NCBI GenBank assembly: GCA_963730395.1
Contig: CAVSSK010000031.1
Span: forward strand, 1-64,000
Length of the DNA stretch: 64,000 nucleotides
DNA from: Bog-473 sp963730395
GTDB taxonomy: Bacteria; Actinomycetota; Acidimicrobiia; Acidimicrobiales; RAAP-2
Direction of reading: 5' to 3'
Shown piece after piece: positions 42,281 to 50,402 of this stretch. The position numbers and the translations under genes are program-made. A model generated the notes under the pieces. The model saw only the letters and a list, made by a program, of their open reading frames with translations, had not been told where the DNA came from and ran no database searches. Position 1 is the stretch's first letter. Each line of letters begins with the position of its first letter.

Positions 42281-43885
42281 TCAGGGCCGCGAGCTGCCCG
42301 CCCCGAGGAGCTCGCGGGCGTGGGCCCGGGCAGCTTCGCTGTCGGGATGTCCCGAGAGCATCCGTGACAGTTCGGTGACGCGGTCCTCACCTTCCACCGC
42401 GGTCGCCGTGGTCACCGTGCGGCCCCGTGACTCCCGCTTGACCACACTGATCTGCGCGTCGGCGCGCGAGGCAACTTGGGCCAGGTGGGTCACCACCAGC
42501 ACCTGGCGATCCCCCGCCACCTCATGGAGGGCCTCCCCCAGGGCGAGGGCGGCGGCACCGCCGACGCCCGCGTCGACCTCGTCGAAGACCATCGTCTGCG
42601 GGCCGCCCAGTCCGACCAAGCGGATGGCCAGCATGGCGCGTGCCAGCTCACCGCCCGACGCCGCCCGCGCCAACGACTGCACCGGCTCGCCGAGGTTGGC
42701 CCCGAGCATCAGCTCGACCGGCTCGCCGGTCCGCTCGGAAGCCACCCGCACCTCCAAGCGGGCCCCAGCCATCGCCAACCCCGCCAGGCGCTCGCCGACG
42801 AGCCGGCCGAACTCCCCGGCCGAGTGGGCGCGCACAGAGCGGACCGCTGCCTCCGCCTCCGCCAGCTCGCCCCGCCGCCGTTCGTGCTCGGCTTGCAGCC
42901 GGGCGGCCTCGCCCTCGGCGTCCTCCAGGGCCGCCAGCCGCGCCACCGCCTGGCGACCGTACGCCATCACGGCCGCCAGGTCCTGGCCGTACTTGCGCCG
43001 CAGCTCCGCCAGCAGCCGCCGGCGCTCCTGGACGTCGCCCAGACGCTGCGGGTCGTCCTCCCATCCTTCGAGCTCGTCTCGCAGCGATCGGGCCACGTCG
43101 GACAGCTCGATGGCGGCCGCGGCCAGGCGCTCTCGGTAGGGGTCGAACGTCTCGCGACCGGCAAGCTCGGCGGCAGCTCGCCCCAGCAGGTCGAGAACGC
43201 CGCCCTCGTTCGCGGCCGGGTCCACCAGCTCCACCGCCCCGGCCGCGGCTTCTCGGTACGCCCCTGCATCGGCCAGACGGTCCTCCTCGAGGCGGAGCGC
43301 CACCTCCTCGTCGGGGTCCTCGAGATGGGCCGCTGCGATCTCGGCCACCTGATACCGCAGGACGTCGGCTTCGCGTGCGCGTTGCTGGTCGTCGCCCCCC
43401 AGCCCGCCGAGCGCATCGTCGAGCGCGCGCAGCCGGCTGCGCAGGGCGCGCACGCGGCCGAGATCGGTGCCGGCGAAGGCATCGAGCACGTTGCGCTGGG
43501 CGGTGGCCGCCACGAGGGCACGATGCTCGTGCTGCCCATGGATCTCGACCAGCTCGGACGCTGTCTCCCCCAGCGAGCCGAGAGGCGCCATACGGCCGTC
43601 GACCCAGGCTCGCGACCTCCCTTCGGCGGGCACCGAGCGGGCCAGCACCACCTCGCGAGCCTCCTCGTCCTCCCCCAGGACGAAGCGGGCCTCGACGAGC
43701 GCCTCGGCGGCGCCGGCGCGCACCATGCCCGGGTTGGCCCGCCCCCCGAGCACCAATTGGAGGGCCTCGACGACGAGCGTCTTGCCGGCCCCCGTCTCGC
43801 CGGTGAGGGCGGTCATGCCGGGGCCGAACTCGATCGTCAGGTCCTCGATGACGCCCAGGTCGCGGACGTGCAGGTCGGTCAGCAC
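42281..43885 (-). CDS. recN: DNA repair protein RecN
   Basis: A 534-residue SMC-like ATPase for double-strand-break repair. LHVRDLGVIEDLTIEFGPGMTALTGETGAGKTLVVEALQLVLGGRA (Walker A), VEIHGQHEHRALV (Q-loop), long alpha-helical coiled coils, then ASGGELARAMLAIRLV (signature) and TMVFDEVDAGVGGAAALALGEALHEVA (Walker B). It follows nadK by 4 bp and tlyA, the conserved tlyA-nadK-recN block. No LexA-type box was seen in front; expression probably comes from the upstream genes. Confidence 0.96.
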   Translation of the reverse strand: MLTDLHVRDLGVIEDLTIEFGPGMTALTGETGAGKTLVVEALQLVLGGRANPGMVRAGAAEALVEARFVLGEDEEAREVVLARSVPAEGRSRAWVDGRMAPLGSLGETASELVEIHGQHEHRALVAATAQRNVLDAFAGTDLGRVRALRSRLRALDDALGGLGGDDQQRAREADVLRYQVAEIAAAHLEDPDEEVALRLEEDRLADAGAYREAAAGAVELVDPAANEGGVLDLLGRAAAELAGRETFDPYRERLAAAAIELSDVARSLRDELEGWEDDPQRLGDVQERRRLLAELRRKYGQDLAAVMAYGRQAVARLAALEDAEGEAARLQAEHERRRGELAEAEAAVRSVRAHSAGEFGRLVGERLAGLAMAGARLEVRVASERTGEPVELMLGANLGEPVQSLARAASGGELARAMLAIRLVGLGGPQTMVFDEVDAGVGGAAALALGEALHEVAGDRQVLVVTHLAQVASRADAQISVVKRESRGRTVTTATAVEGEDRVTELSRMLSGHPDSEAARAHARELLGAGSSRP

Positions 43886-43889
43886 GGCC

Positions 43890-44759
43890 TCACTCGTCCC
43901 GGTGGGCCAGGAGCCGGAAGCGCAGGATGGTGCCGAAGGTGTGCGGCTCGTTGCGGACGACCCGCACCGGCCGCACCGCCACGGTGCAGGTGACCGTGGC
44001 CCCGGGCTTCAGGCGCCCGACGTCCTGACCGTCGATCACGAGCGCCCCGGTGCGGTCCGGGACCACCTCCACCTTGACCTCTTGTGTGTCGTCGAGGACG
44101 AGGCTGCGGTCGAGGGAGAAGTGCGGCGCCACCGGTGTCACGACCATGGCGCGCAGGGTCGGCGCCAGGATCGGACCGCCGGCCGAGAGGTTGTAGGCGG
44201 TGGAGCCGGTGGGCGTGGCGATGATGAGCCCGTCAGCCGAGTAGGTCAGGGCCTCCTCACCGTCGACCGTCGTCGCCAGGCGCACGGTGTGGCCGAAGTC
44301 GATCTTCTCGATCACCACCTCGTTCAGAGCGAGCAGGGACGAGACGTCATCGCCAATCGAACGGTCCGAGATGCACACCTCCAGCGCGCAGCGCGCCTCG
44401 ATGGCCGCCGTCCCGTCGAGCACCTTGTTGAGGGCGCCGCGCACCTGCTCGGGCACGAGATCGGGCAGGTAGCCCAGGCGCCCGAAATTGACGCCGAGGA
44501 CCGGCACGTCCTCCGCGGCCGCCAGGCGCACCACGCGCAAGAAGGTGCCGTCGCCGCCCATGCTGACGGCGACGATGCTCCCGGCCAGGTTCACCGCACC
44601 GAGGTCCAGCTCGACACCGGCTTCGCTCACCCGGTCCGGGCCACTGAAACGCAGGATGCGCGCCAGGTGCCCCCGCTCCTGCAGCCAGGCGGCCGTCTCG
44701 GTGGCCAGCGCCAGCGCGTCGGGGCGGTCCGGGTGGACCAGGAAGGTGACCGTCGCCAT
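43890..44759 (-). CDS. nadK: NAD kinase
   Basis: A 289-residue ATP-NAD kinase producing NADP. The N-terminal TVTFLVHPDRPDALALATETAAWLQERGH leads to VAVSMGGDGTFLRVVRLAA (GGDGT), LGVNFGRLGYLPDL, LALNEVVIEK (NE motif) and YSADGLIIATPTGSTAYNLSAGGPIL, the conserved catalytic and substrate blocks. ATG 44759. Lies between the broken tlyA and recN on the same strand. Confidence 0.97.
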   Translation of the reverse strand: MATVTFLVHPDRPDALALATETAAWLQERGHLARILRFSGPDRVSEAGVELDLGAVNLAGSIVAVSMGGDGTFLRVVRLAAAEDVPVLGVNFGRLGYLPDLVPEQVRGALNKVLDGTAAIEARCALEVCISDRSIGDDVSSLLALNEVVIEKIDFGHTVRLATTVDGEEALTYSADGLIIATPTGSTAYNLSAGGPILAPTLRAMVVTPVAPHFSLDRSLVLDDTQEVKVEVVPDRTGALVIDGQDVGRLKPGATVTCTVAVRPVRVVRNEPHTFGTILRFRLLAHRDE

Positions 44760-44773
44760 CGGGCGAGCGCGGC

Positions 44774-45636
44774 TCAGCCGGCCGGGTCGGCCGCGGTCAG
44801 GTGTCCCTCCGCCTCCGACACGGCGGCGGAGAGCAGGGCGGCGGATTCGTCCGCATCGCGGCCCGGCGCGCCCTTGCGGCCGTGCAGCAGGAATTCGACG
44901 TTGCCGGCGGCGCCGGTCAGCGGGGAGGCCATCGCCCCCATGATGCCGGTTTTCGCGTCATGGAGGGCGGACACCACGCCCTCGAGCGCACCGAGCCAGA
45001 CGGCCGGGTCACGCACCACGCCCTTGCCCCGCGAGACCGCAGCCCGGCCGGCCTCGAACTGGGGCTTGACCAGGAGGACCAGGTCCGCACCGGGTGCCGA
45101 CACCGGCCCGGTCAGGGCGGGCACGACGCTGCGGAGTGAGATGAAGGAGACGTCGGTCACGACGAGCGGGCACGGTTCGTAGGCGGGATCCGCCGTGCGT
45201 AGCTCGGCCGGCGTGAGCGTCCGCGCGTTCGTGTGCTCGAGGACGCTCGACGCGGGGGTCGGCCCGCAGGACGGGGTGGAGCTGGCCGTGGCCGACGTCG
45301 ACGGCGTACACGTGGGCGGCGCCGCGCTGCAGCAGGCAGTCGGTGAAGCCACCGGTGGACGCGCCGGCATCGAGGGCACGGCGCCCGGTGACCGGGACTC
45401 CGAACCGGGAGAGCGCCGCGTCGAGCTTCAGGCCGCCACGGCTCACGAAGGGCGAGCGGCGGCCCGAGCACGACCACCGGTTCGTCGGGTGCGACCAGGC
45501 GGGCCGCCTTGTCGGCGGGGGCGCCCGAGACGAGGATGCTGCCGGCGGCGATCGCCGCCTGGGCCTCGTGCCGACTGGGGAAGAGGCCCCGTCGCACGAG
45601 CTCGGTGTCGAGCCGGCGGCGGGCGCCGGCGCTCAG
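44774..45636 (-). pseudogene. tlyA: TlyA-type rRNA 2'-O-methyltransferase, two frameshifts
   Basis: Three consecutive frames together encode one complete TlyA. The first has the S4 domain (RRRLDTELVRRGLFPSRHEAQAAIAAGSILVSG). After an apparent extra C near 45450, the second continues FVSRGGLKLDAALSRFGVPVTGRRALDAGASTGGFTDCLLQRGAAHVYAVDVGHGQL (SAM motif). After an extra G near 45245, the third gives SVLEHTNARTL, VVTDVSFISLRSV and LVKPQFEAGRAAVSRGKGVV to the stop at 44774. The only start-like codon that keeps all of S4 is CTG 45636, overlapping the upstream TGA as CTGA. Either a real knockout or two sequencing indels. Confidence 0.85.
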
Positions 45637-46280
45637 CTGGCGGCCTTCTTGACGGACTTGTCGGTCGAGGTCGACTTCTTGTCGGAGGTCTTCTTGGCCG
45701 ACTTCTTGGCCGACTCCTTGTGCTCGGCCGACTTCTTGGCTGGCGCCTTCTCGGTGGCCGTCTTGCGCCTGTGGCGCCGGGTCGGTGCCACCTTCGTTGC
45801 GGCTGCCCGCGCCCTCGTCGCAGTCTTGCCGACCTCGCTGCGCACGCCTTCGGCCGTCTTTCCGGCCTGCTTGGTGACCTTCCCGGCGGTCTGGCCGGCC
45901 TGCTTGGTGACCTTCCCGGCGGTCTGGCCGGCCTGCTTGGTGACCTTCCCGGCCTGTTTGGTGACGTCCTTGGTGGCGCTGCGGCCGGCCTCGGCCGACT
46001 TCTTCAGGATCTCGGCCACCTGGTTGGCGATGGTCTCGAGCGACTTCCCGTCGATCTTGTCCAGCTGGGTGGCCACCTCGTGGCGCACCAGCTCGAGGAG
46101 CTGCTCGCTGGTCTTCCGGCTCCGGTCCACCAAGTTGTCCACCCACTCCTGTGCCTGGCTGCGCTGGATGTCTCCGGCGTTCACCAACTCTCGCACGATC
46201 TCCTCGGCCCGGCCACGGCTGACCTGCCCGAGGACGGTCCCAGCGTCGAGGTACTTGCGGATGCGCTCATTGCTAGCCAT
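45633..46280 (-). CDS. phasin-like protein with Lys/Ala-rich histone-like tail
   Basis: A 215-residue protein. The N-terminal half is helical and phasin-like (ERIRKYLDAGTVLGQVSRGRAEEIVRELV, RSQAQEWVDNLVDRSRKTSEQLLELVRHEVATQLDKI, LETIANQVAEILKKSAEAGRSATKD). Then come three 11-residue repeats (KVTKQAGQTAG) and a Lys/Ala/Ser/Thr-rich tail like the C-termini of mycobacterial HupB or histone H1 (KKSAEHKESAKKSAKKTSDKK). The tail suggests DNA, RNA or granule binding. ATG 46280 excludes a poor upstream extension. It overlaps the tlyA CTG. Confidence 0.8.
   Translation of the reverse strand: MASNERIRKYLDAGTVLGQVSRGRAEEIVRELVNAGDIQRSQAQEWVDNLVDRSRKTSEQLLELVRHEVATQLDKIDGKSLETIANQVAEILKKSAEAGRSATKDVTKQAGKVTKQAGQTAGKVTKQAGQTAGKVTKQAGKTAEGVRSEVGKTATRARAAATKVAPTRRHRRKTATEKAPAKKSAEHKESAKKSAKKTSDKKSTSTDKSVKKAAS
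45865..45963. repeat. three tandem 33-bp repeats in the phasin-like gene
   Basis: Units start at 45865, 45898 and 45931 and begin GCCTGCTTGGTGACCTTCCC; the first two are nearly identical and the third diverges at its end. Each encodes 11 residues, so copy-number change keeps the frame. Confidence 0.85.
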
Positions 46281-46325
46281 GCAACAAGAGTATCTCAAGT
46301 GCTAGCTGAGAGCAAGCACCCCCTT

Positions 46326-47105
46326 TCACCTCTCCTCCAGGGTCCGCCGGACAAGGGTGGCCAGGTCCGGCGTGACGATGGCGGCGCCGGCGTCGTCCGG
46401 CACCTCGCCCTCCCGGGTCACCCCCGAGAGGACGAGGGCGAACGGGATGCCGAGCTGGGCGGCCAGGGCGCCGTCGGTGGCCGGGCGGTCCCCCACCATG
46501 ACCCTGAGCTCGCCCGCCGGCACCCGGGCGGTGATGGCCTCCACGGTGGGCCGGTGGGGCTTGCCCGCCACCTCGGGGGCCGTCTCGGCGGCCGTGGACA
46601 CAGCCGCCAACAGCGAGCCGGCGCCGGGCAGGAGGCCCTGGGGAGTGGGATACGTCGGGTCGTCGTTGGTCCCGACGAGGCGCGCGCCGTCCCGCACCGC
46701 CGCCGCCGCCCGCGCCACTCCCTCGAAAGTGAACGTCCGCGTCCACCCGACCACGACCGCGTCGGCGGGGGCCTCGGGCACGACCGTGACGCCGCGGCCG
46801 GCCAGCGCCTCCAGCACGCCGTCGTCGCCGAGCACGACGGCCGAGGAGCCTGGGGCGAGCAGGCCGGCAGCCACGTCGGCGGAGCTGACGAGGTCGGCGT
46901 CCTCGGCGGTGATGCCGCAGTGCGCGAGGCGCTTGTGCAGCTCGGCCCGGGTCGGAGCGGAGTTGTTGGTCGCGAACAGCACCCGGACCCCCGCACTGCG
47001 CAAGCGGGCCACGGCTTCGTCGGCACCCGGGATGGGCCGGCCCAGGAGCCAGATCACGCCGTCGAGGTCGACGACCCAGGTCCCTTTCGACGGCGGTGGC
47101 CACAT
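46326..47105 (-). CDS. HAD-IIA family phosphatase
   Basis: A 259-residue HAD hydrolase of the NagD/pyridoxal-phosphatase type. Motif I is TWVVDLDGVIWLLGRPIPGA (DxD), motif II FATNNSAPTRAEL, motif III lies around GKPHRPTVEAI, and motif IV is LRVMVGDRPATDGALAAQLG. It dephosphorylates small phosphorylated metabolites; the substrate is unknown. ATG 47105, divergent from the 47145 gene; TAGCCT (47119-47114) lies 8 bp before the start, suggesting a leaderless message. Confidence 0.9.
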   Translation of the reverse strand: MWPPPSKGTWVVDLDGVIWLLGRPIPGADEAVARLRSAGVRVLFATNNSAPTRAELHKRLAHCGITAEDADLVSSADVAAGLLAPGSSAVVLGDDGVLEALAGRGVTVVPEAPADAVVVGWTRTFTFEGVARAAAAVRDGARLVGTNDDPTYPTPQGLLPGAGSLLAAVSTAAETAPEVAGKPHRPTVEAITARVPAGELRVMVGDRPATDGALAAQLGIPFALVLSGVTREGEVPDDAGAAIVTPDLATLVRRTLEER

Positions 47106-47144
47106 CGGCGCCGAGGCTAACCGCCCTCCCTAGACTGACCCGCC

Positions 47145-47501
47145 GTGGCCGACCTGCGCGTCGAGGATGGCGAGCTCGTGCTCCACCTGCACGGGATGGA
47201 GAAGGCCGAGGGGTTCCACGGCGACATCCGCGTCCCGCTCTCCTCCGTCTCGGCTGTCCGCGTGGTGGAGGACCCCTGGGCCGAGCTGCGCGGCATCCGG
47301 GCCCCCGGCACCGGCCTCCCCGACGTGATCGCCGTCGGGACCCGCCGGGGCGCCTTCGGCAAGGACTTCGCCGCGGTGCACGGAAAGGGACCGGCCGTCG
47401 TGGTCGAGCTGCACGGGGCTGAGTACGCCCGCCTGGTCGTCACCGCGGACGACGCAGGCGCCGTGGCGTCCTCGGTCCGGCGCGCCACCGGCCTGAGCTG
47501 A
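47145..47501 (+). CDS. conserved hypothetical protein, PH-like fold
   Basis: A 118-residue protein of mostly beta character with one C-terminal helix: VEDGELVLHLHGMEKAEGFHGDIRVPLSSVSAVRVVEDPW, GTRRGAFGKDFAAVHGKGPAVVVELHGAEYARLVVTADD, AGAVASSVRRATG. This order resembles a bacterial PH domain. Function unknown. GTG 47145 lies 8 bp after TAGACT (47131-47136), so it is probably leaderless. Confidence 0.65.
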   Translation: MADLRVEDGELVLHLHGMEKAEGFHGDIRVPLSSVSAVRVVEDPWAELRGIRAPGTGLPDVIAVGTRRGAFGKDFAAVHGKGPAVVVELHGAEYARLVVTADDAGAVASSVRRATGLS

Positions 47502-47548
47502 CCGCAGCCGTCCCCCGCCGTACCGGGCCCGTGGGCCAAGATGGCGCC

Positions 47549-48928
47549 GTGGCCGACCCTCAGGACGTGGAGGTGCCGCTGCACTCCGTCGAACGGCTCG
47601 GCCGCCTCATCGGACCGGCGCGGTTCGCTGCGCTGCGGGAGGCGGCGGTCACGGCGATGCAGCCGCTGGATGGGGCACGGGTCTGGAACATCAGCTCCAC
47701 CGCGCACGGGGGGGGCGTGGCCGAGATGCTCAAACTCCTCTGCGGCTACGCCGAGGACGTCGGGGTCGACACGCGATGGGTGGTGATCGACGGCGACCCC
47801 GAGTTCTTCGCCATCACGAAGCGCCTGCACAACCGGCTCCACGGCGTGCCCGGCGACAGCGGGCACCTGGGTCCGCGCGAGGCCGAGCACTACACCGCCG
47901 TCCTCAGGGCCAACGTGGAGGCACTCGACGGCAGGATCCAACGCGACGACGTCGTCTTCCTGCACGACCCCCAGACGGCCGGCATGGCCCACCATCTCAT
48001 CGCGTACGGCGTGCGGACCGCCTGGCGGTGCCACATCGGATCGGACCACGCCAACTCCTTCACCGAGGAGGCCTGGGACTTCCTGCAGCCCCACCTGGCC
48101 GAGTGCCGGACCTTCGTCTTCTCCCACGCGGCCTTCGTGCCGCCCTGGCTGGCCGGTGCCGACGTGTGGATCATCCAGCCCTCCATCGACCCGCTGGCCG
48201 CCAAGAACCGACCCATGCGCCCGGAGCGAGTCCTGACAGTCCTCGCAGGGATCGGCTTGCTCGAAGGCGACCCGGACGGCGGGTCGCCGGCGGTCCTGGG
48301 CGGCGCGCCGTTCTCGGCCGGCGACCCCCTGGTCGTGCAGGTCTCGCGTTGGGACCACCTGAAGGACATGGAGGGTGTCCTGCGCGGCTTCGCCGACCAC
48401 CTCGCCGGTCGGACCGACGCGCGGCTTGCCCTCATCGGCCCGGCTGTCGACGGCGTCACCGACGACCCCGAGGGTGCCCGGGTCCTCGCCGAATGCGTCG
48501 CCGCCTGGGAGTCGCTCCCCCGGCGACAGCGCGACGCCATCCGCCTGGTCACCCTGCCCATGGACGACCCGGTGGCCAACGCGGTCATGGTCAACGCGGC
48601 CCAGCGCCACGCCAGCGTCGTGGTGCAGAAGAGCCTGCAGGAAGGCTTCGGGCTCACCGTGACCGAGGCCATGTGGAAATCCCGCCCCGTCATCGCCTCC
48701 GCGGTGGGCGGCATCGTCGGCCAGATCCCCCCGGGCGCCGGCATCCTCCTCGGGGATCCCCGCGACCTCGACGCCTTCGGCGAGACGCTGGCCGGCGTGC
48801 TGGCCGACCCCAGCGGCATGGCGTCCATGGGCCGCCGGGCGCGGCGCCACGTGCGCATCCACTTCCTGAGCGACCGCCACCTCATCGACTACGCGCGCCT
48901 GCTGGCGCACATGACCGCCGACTCCTAA
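47549..48928 (+). CDS. GT4 glycosyltransferase, trehalose-synthase (TreT)-like
   Basis: A 459-residue GT-B enzyme. VWNISSTAHGGGVAEMLKLLCGYAEDVGVDTRWVVIDGDPEFF, VVFLHDPQTAGMAHHL and HIGSDHANSFTEEAWDFLQPHL match TreT-type trehalose glycosyltransferring synthases. The donor domain has VVQVSRWDHLKDMEGVLRGF, VVVQKSLQEGFGLTVTEAMWKSRPVIASAVGGI (the E-x7-E motif). TreT makes trehalose from NDP-glucose and glucose; I infer a similar trehalose or kojibiose-type role. GTG 47549 is preferred over GTG 47531. No other trehalose gene is nearby. Confidence 0.85.
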   Translation: MADPQDVEVPLHSVERLGRLIGPARFAALREAAVTAMQPLDGARVWNISSTAHGGGVAEMLKLLCGYAEDVGVDTRWVVIDGDPEFFAITKRLHNRLHGVPGDSGHLGPREAEHYTAVLRANVEALDGRIQRDDVVFLHDPQTAGMAHHLIAYGVRTAWRCHIGSDHANSFTEEAWDFLQPHLAECRTFVFSHAAFVPPWLAGADVWIIQPSIDPLAAKNRPMRPERVLTVLAGIGLLEGDPDGGSPAVLGGAPFSAGDPLVVQVSRWDHLKDMEGVLRGFADHLAGRTDARLALIGPAVDGVTDDPEGARVLAECVAAWESLPRRQRDAIRLVTLPMDDPVANAVMVNAAQRHASVVVQKSLQEGFGLTVTEAMWKSRPVIASAVGGIVGQIPPGAGILLGDPRDLDAFGETLAGVLADPSGMASMGRRARRHVRIHFLSDRHLIDYARLLAHMTADS

Positions 48929-49596
48929 GTCGGCGCCACCGCCTGGGCGATGACCCGCCCCGTCGTCTCGTCGGGGCGGATGCGGACCAACGCGTGGCGC
49001 GGGCCACCGGCCCACGGCGCCAACCCCAGGCCGGCCAGGGAGAGCACCTCGTCCGGTTCGTCGACGCGGCGTGCCGACCCCGTCACCAGGACGCTCCAGC
49101 CCTCCCCCATCGACTCGTCCACGCGGTCGATCTGGAAGCTCACCTTGGGCTGGGCCTCGAGTCGTGCCGCGTGCTCGACGGTCGTGCTGACGACCACGTC
49201 GCCCTCGCTCATCGCGAAGTTCAAGGGGTGGGCGACCGGGCCCCGGTCCGTGACGAGGACGACGCGCCCGACGCCCCCGGCCTGCAGGTGCGCCGCGCAC
49301 TGCTGCGCCGTGAGCTCACTCAGCTCGGGATGCCGGCCGGCACGGCCTCGTCCCGGCGGCCGGTCCACCCTCGCCCCGTAGAGCTCTTCGGGCGTGCACT
49401 CGAGTGCGAGGGCCAGCAGCAGCATGGTGCCGGTGCTGAGGCGCACCCCCGGGCTCGCCTCGAAGTAGTGCAGGTAGCCGGGATCGACACCCACCGCGGA
49501 GGCCACCTCCTCGACGCTCTTGCCCAGTTCGGCCCGGCGGCGCGCCACCCGCCGGGCCAGGTCCCCGGTCCAGAGGGATGCGTCGGATGTGCTCAC
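48925..49596 (-). CDS. HTH (XRE) and PNPOx-like flavin-binding domain protein
   Basis: A 223-residue two-domain protein. The N-terminal XRE helix-turn-helix is LARRVARRRAELGKSVEEVASAVGVDPGYLHYFEASPGVRLSTGTMLLLALAL. The C-terminal split-barrel (PNPOx-like) domain shows ELTAQQCAAHLQAGGVGRVVLVTDRGPVAHPLNFAMSEGDVVVSTT, VSFQIDRVDESMGEGWSVLVTGSARRV, common in actinobacterial F420/flavin sensors. GTG 49596. Ends overlapping the convergent TreT-like gene by 4 bp. Confidence 0.85.
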   Translation of the reverse strand: MSTSDASLWTGDLARRVARRRAELGKSVEEVASAVGVDPGYLHYFEASPGVRLSTGTMLLLALALECTPEELYGARVDRPPGRGRAGRHPELSELTAQQCAAHLQAGGVGRVVLVTDRGPVAHPLNFAMSEGDVVVSTTVEHAARLEAQPKVSFQIDRVDESMGEGWSVLVTGSARRVDEPDEVLSLAGLGLAPWAGGPRHALVRIRPDETTGRVIAQAVAPT

Positions 49597-49639
49597 CGCC
49601 GTATTCTCGCCCGAGCCGCAGGCCCGATTCCAGCAGCGC

Positions 49640-50041
49640 TCAGGACTCGTCCCAGAAGGGGCGGAAGGACAGCGAGCGCGCGATGTCACGCTGGGCCACC
49701 AGGCCGACCACCCGGTCACCCTCGAGGACGGGCAGCCGGGCCCGCTGGTGGCGGCGCATGATCGAGACGGCCTCGTCGACCGGCGCGTCGACGTCGAGCC
49801 CCAGCACGTCGTCCGCCTCGGCCAGCTCGGACAGGAGGACCTGGCGCGGATCACGGCCCTTGGCGATCACCTTGGCCACGATGTCGCGGCTGCTGACGGT
49901 CCCGGCCAGGCTCCCGTCGGAGAGGCAGATGGGTACGGACTCCTCGTCGCGGGTGGCGAGGAAGCATGCCGCGTCGGCCACCGACTCCGTGGTCCTGAGC
50001 ACCTCGATGTCCCTCCGCATGACGTCCCGGACGGTCCTCAT
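49640..50041 (-). CDS. tandem CBS-domain protein
   Basis: A 133-residue protein consisting of two CBS domains (MRRDIEVLRTTESVADAACFLATRDEESVPICLSDGSLAGTVSSRDI and SIMRRHQRARLPVLEGDRVVGLVAQRDIARSL). Such Bateman modules sense adenosyl nucleotides. ATG 50041. Divergent from the LexA-boxed small gene 175 bp away. Confidence 0.9.
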   Translation of the reverse strand: MRTVRDVMRRDIEVLRTTESVADAACFLATRDEESVPICLSDGSLAGTVSSRDIVAKVIAKGRDPRQVLLSELAEADDVLGLDVDAPVDEAVSIMRRHQRARLPVLEGDRVVGLVAQRDIARSLSFRPFWDES

Positions 50042-50177
50042 CGCGGCCTCCAGCCTGCGGGCGCGCTCCCACCCGCGATGCCCGGCCTACCCCGGGAGGC
50101 GGCATCTCAAACCGGCGGCCCGCCAAAGGGGCCGTTCCGCCCGCCGGCGTGGTCGCGTCACGACCGGCTGCGCCCGC

Positions 50178-50209
50178 TTGCCACGGCGACGGGACGAACA
50201 TATGTTCGT
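50178..50209 (+). promoter_or_regulatory. SOS-type promoter with perfect LexA box
   Basis: TTGCCA (50178-50183), a 17-bp spacer and TATGTT (50201-50206) form a good promoter. A perfect 16-bp palindrome ACGAACATATGTTCGT (50194-50209) covers the -10; it contains CGAAC-N4-GTTCG, the LexA box of actinobacteria and Gram-positives. The ATG at 50216 is about where transcription should start, so the message is leaderless or nearly so. Confidence 0.75.
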
Positions 50210-50215
50210 AGCGTC

Positions 50216-50392
50216 ATGGAGCGCCAGTACGAGCTGGAGTCGCTGCGCCGCTCGCTGGCGATGCTCCGGCCCGGCGCACCGGCCCTGGACCGCGAGGAGG
50301 CCATGCGGCTGGTGCGCGAGCTCCAAGAGCTGGAGAGCCAGCTGCGCACGCTGCGAGAGGGACTGCAGCGCCTCCTCGCCGCGGCCGGGTGA
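50216..50392 (+). CDS. 58-residue coiled-coil protein, predicted LexA regulon
   Basis: Not recognised. Heptad-rich helices: RQYELESLRRSLAML, then a short PGAPALD turn, then REEAMRLVRELQELESQLRTLREGLQRLLAAAG. No signal or membrane segment. The LexA-type box at 50194-50209 lies 7 bp before the ATG, so DNA damage should induce it. There is no Shine-Dalgarno sequence. The E2 gene converges on it 10 bp downstream, so it is monocistronic. Confidence 0.75.
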   Translation: MERQYELESLRRSLAMLRPGAPALDREEAMRLVRELQELESQLRTLREGLQRLLAAAG

Positions 50393-50402
50393 CGGCTCGC
50401 GC

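Noticed and set aside
45195..47120. 641-residue plus-strand open frame rich in LLG/GRL repeats
   Set aside because: It is the complement of the phasin-like repeats and the HAD gene; high GC keeps the frame open. No family motif.
47776..49761. 661-residue Arg/Pro/Gly-rich plus-strand frame
   Set aside because: Out-of-frame shadow of the TreT-like gene and the antisense of the HTH/PNPOx gene.
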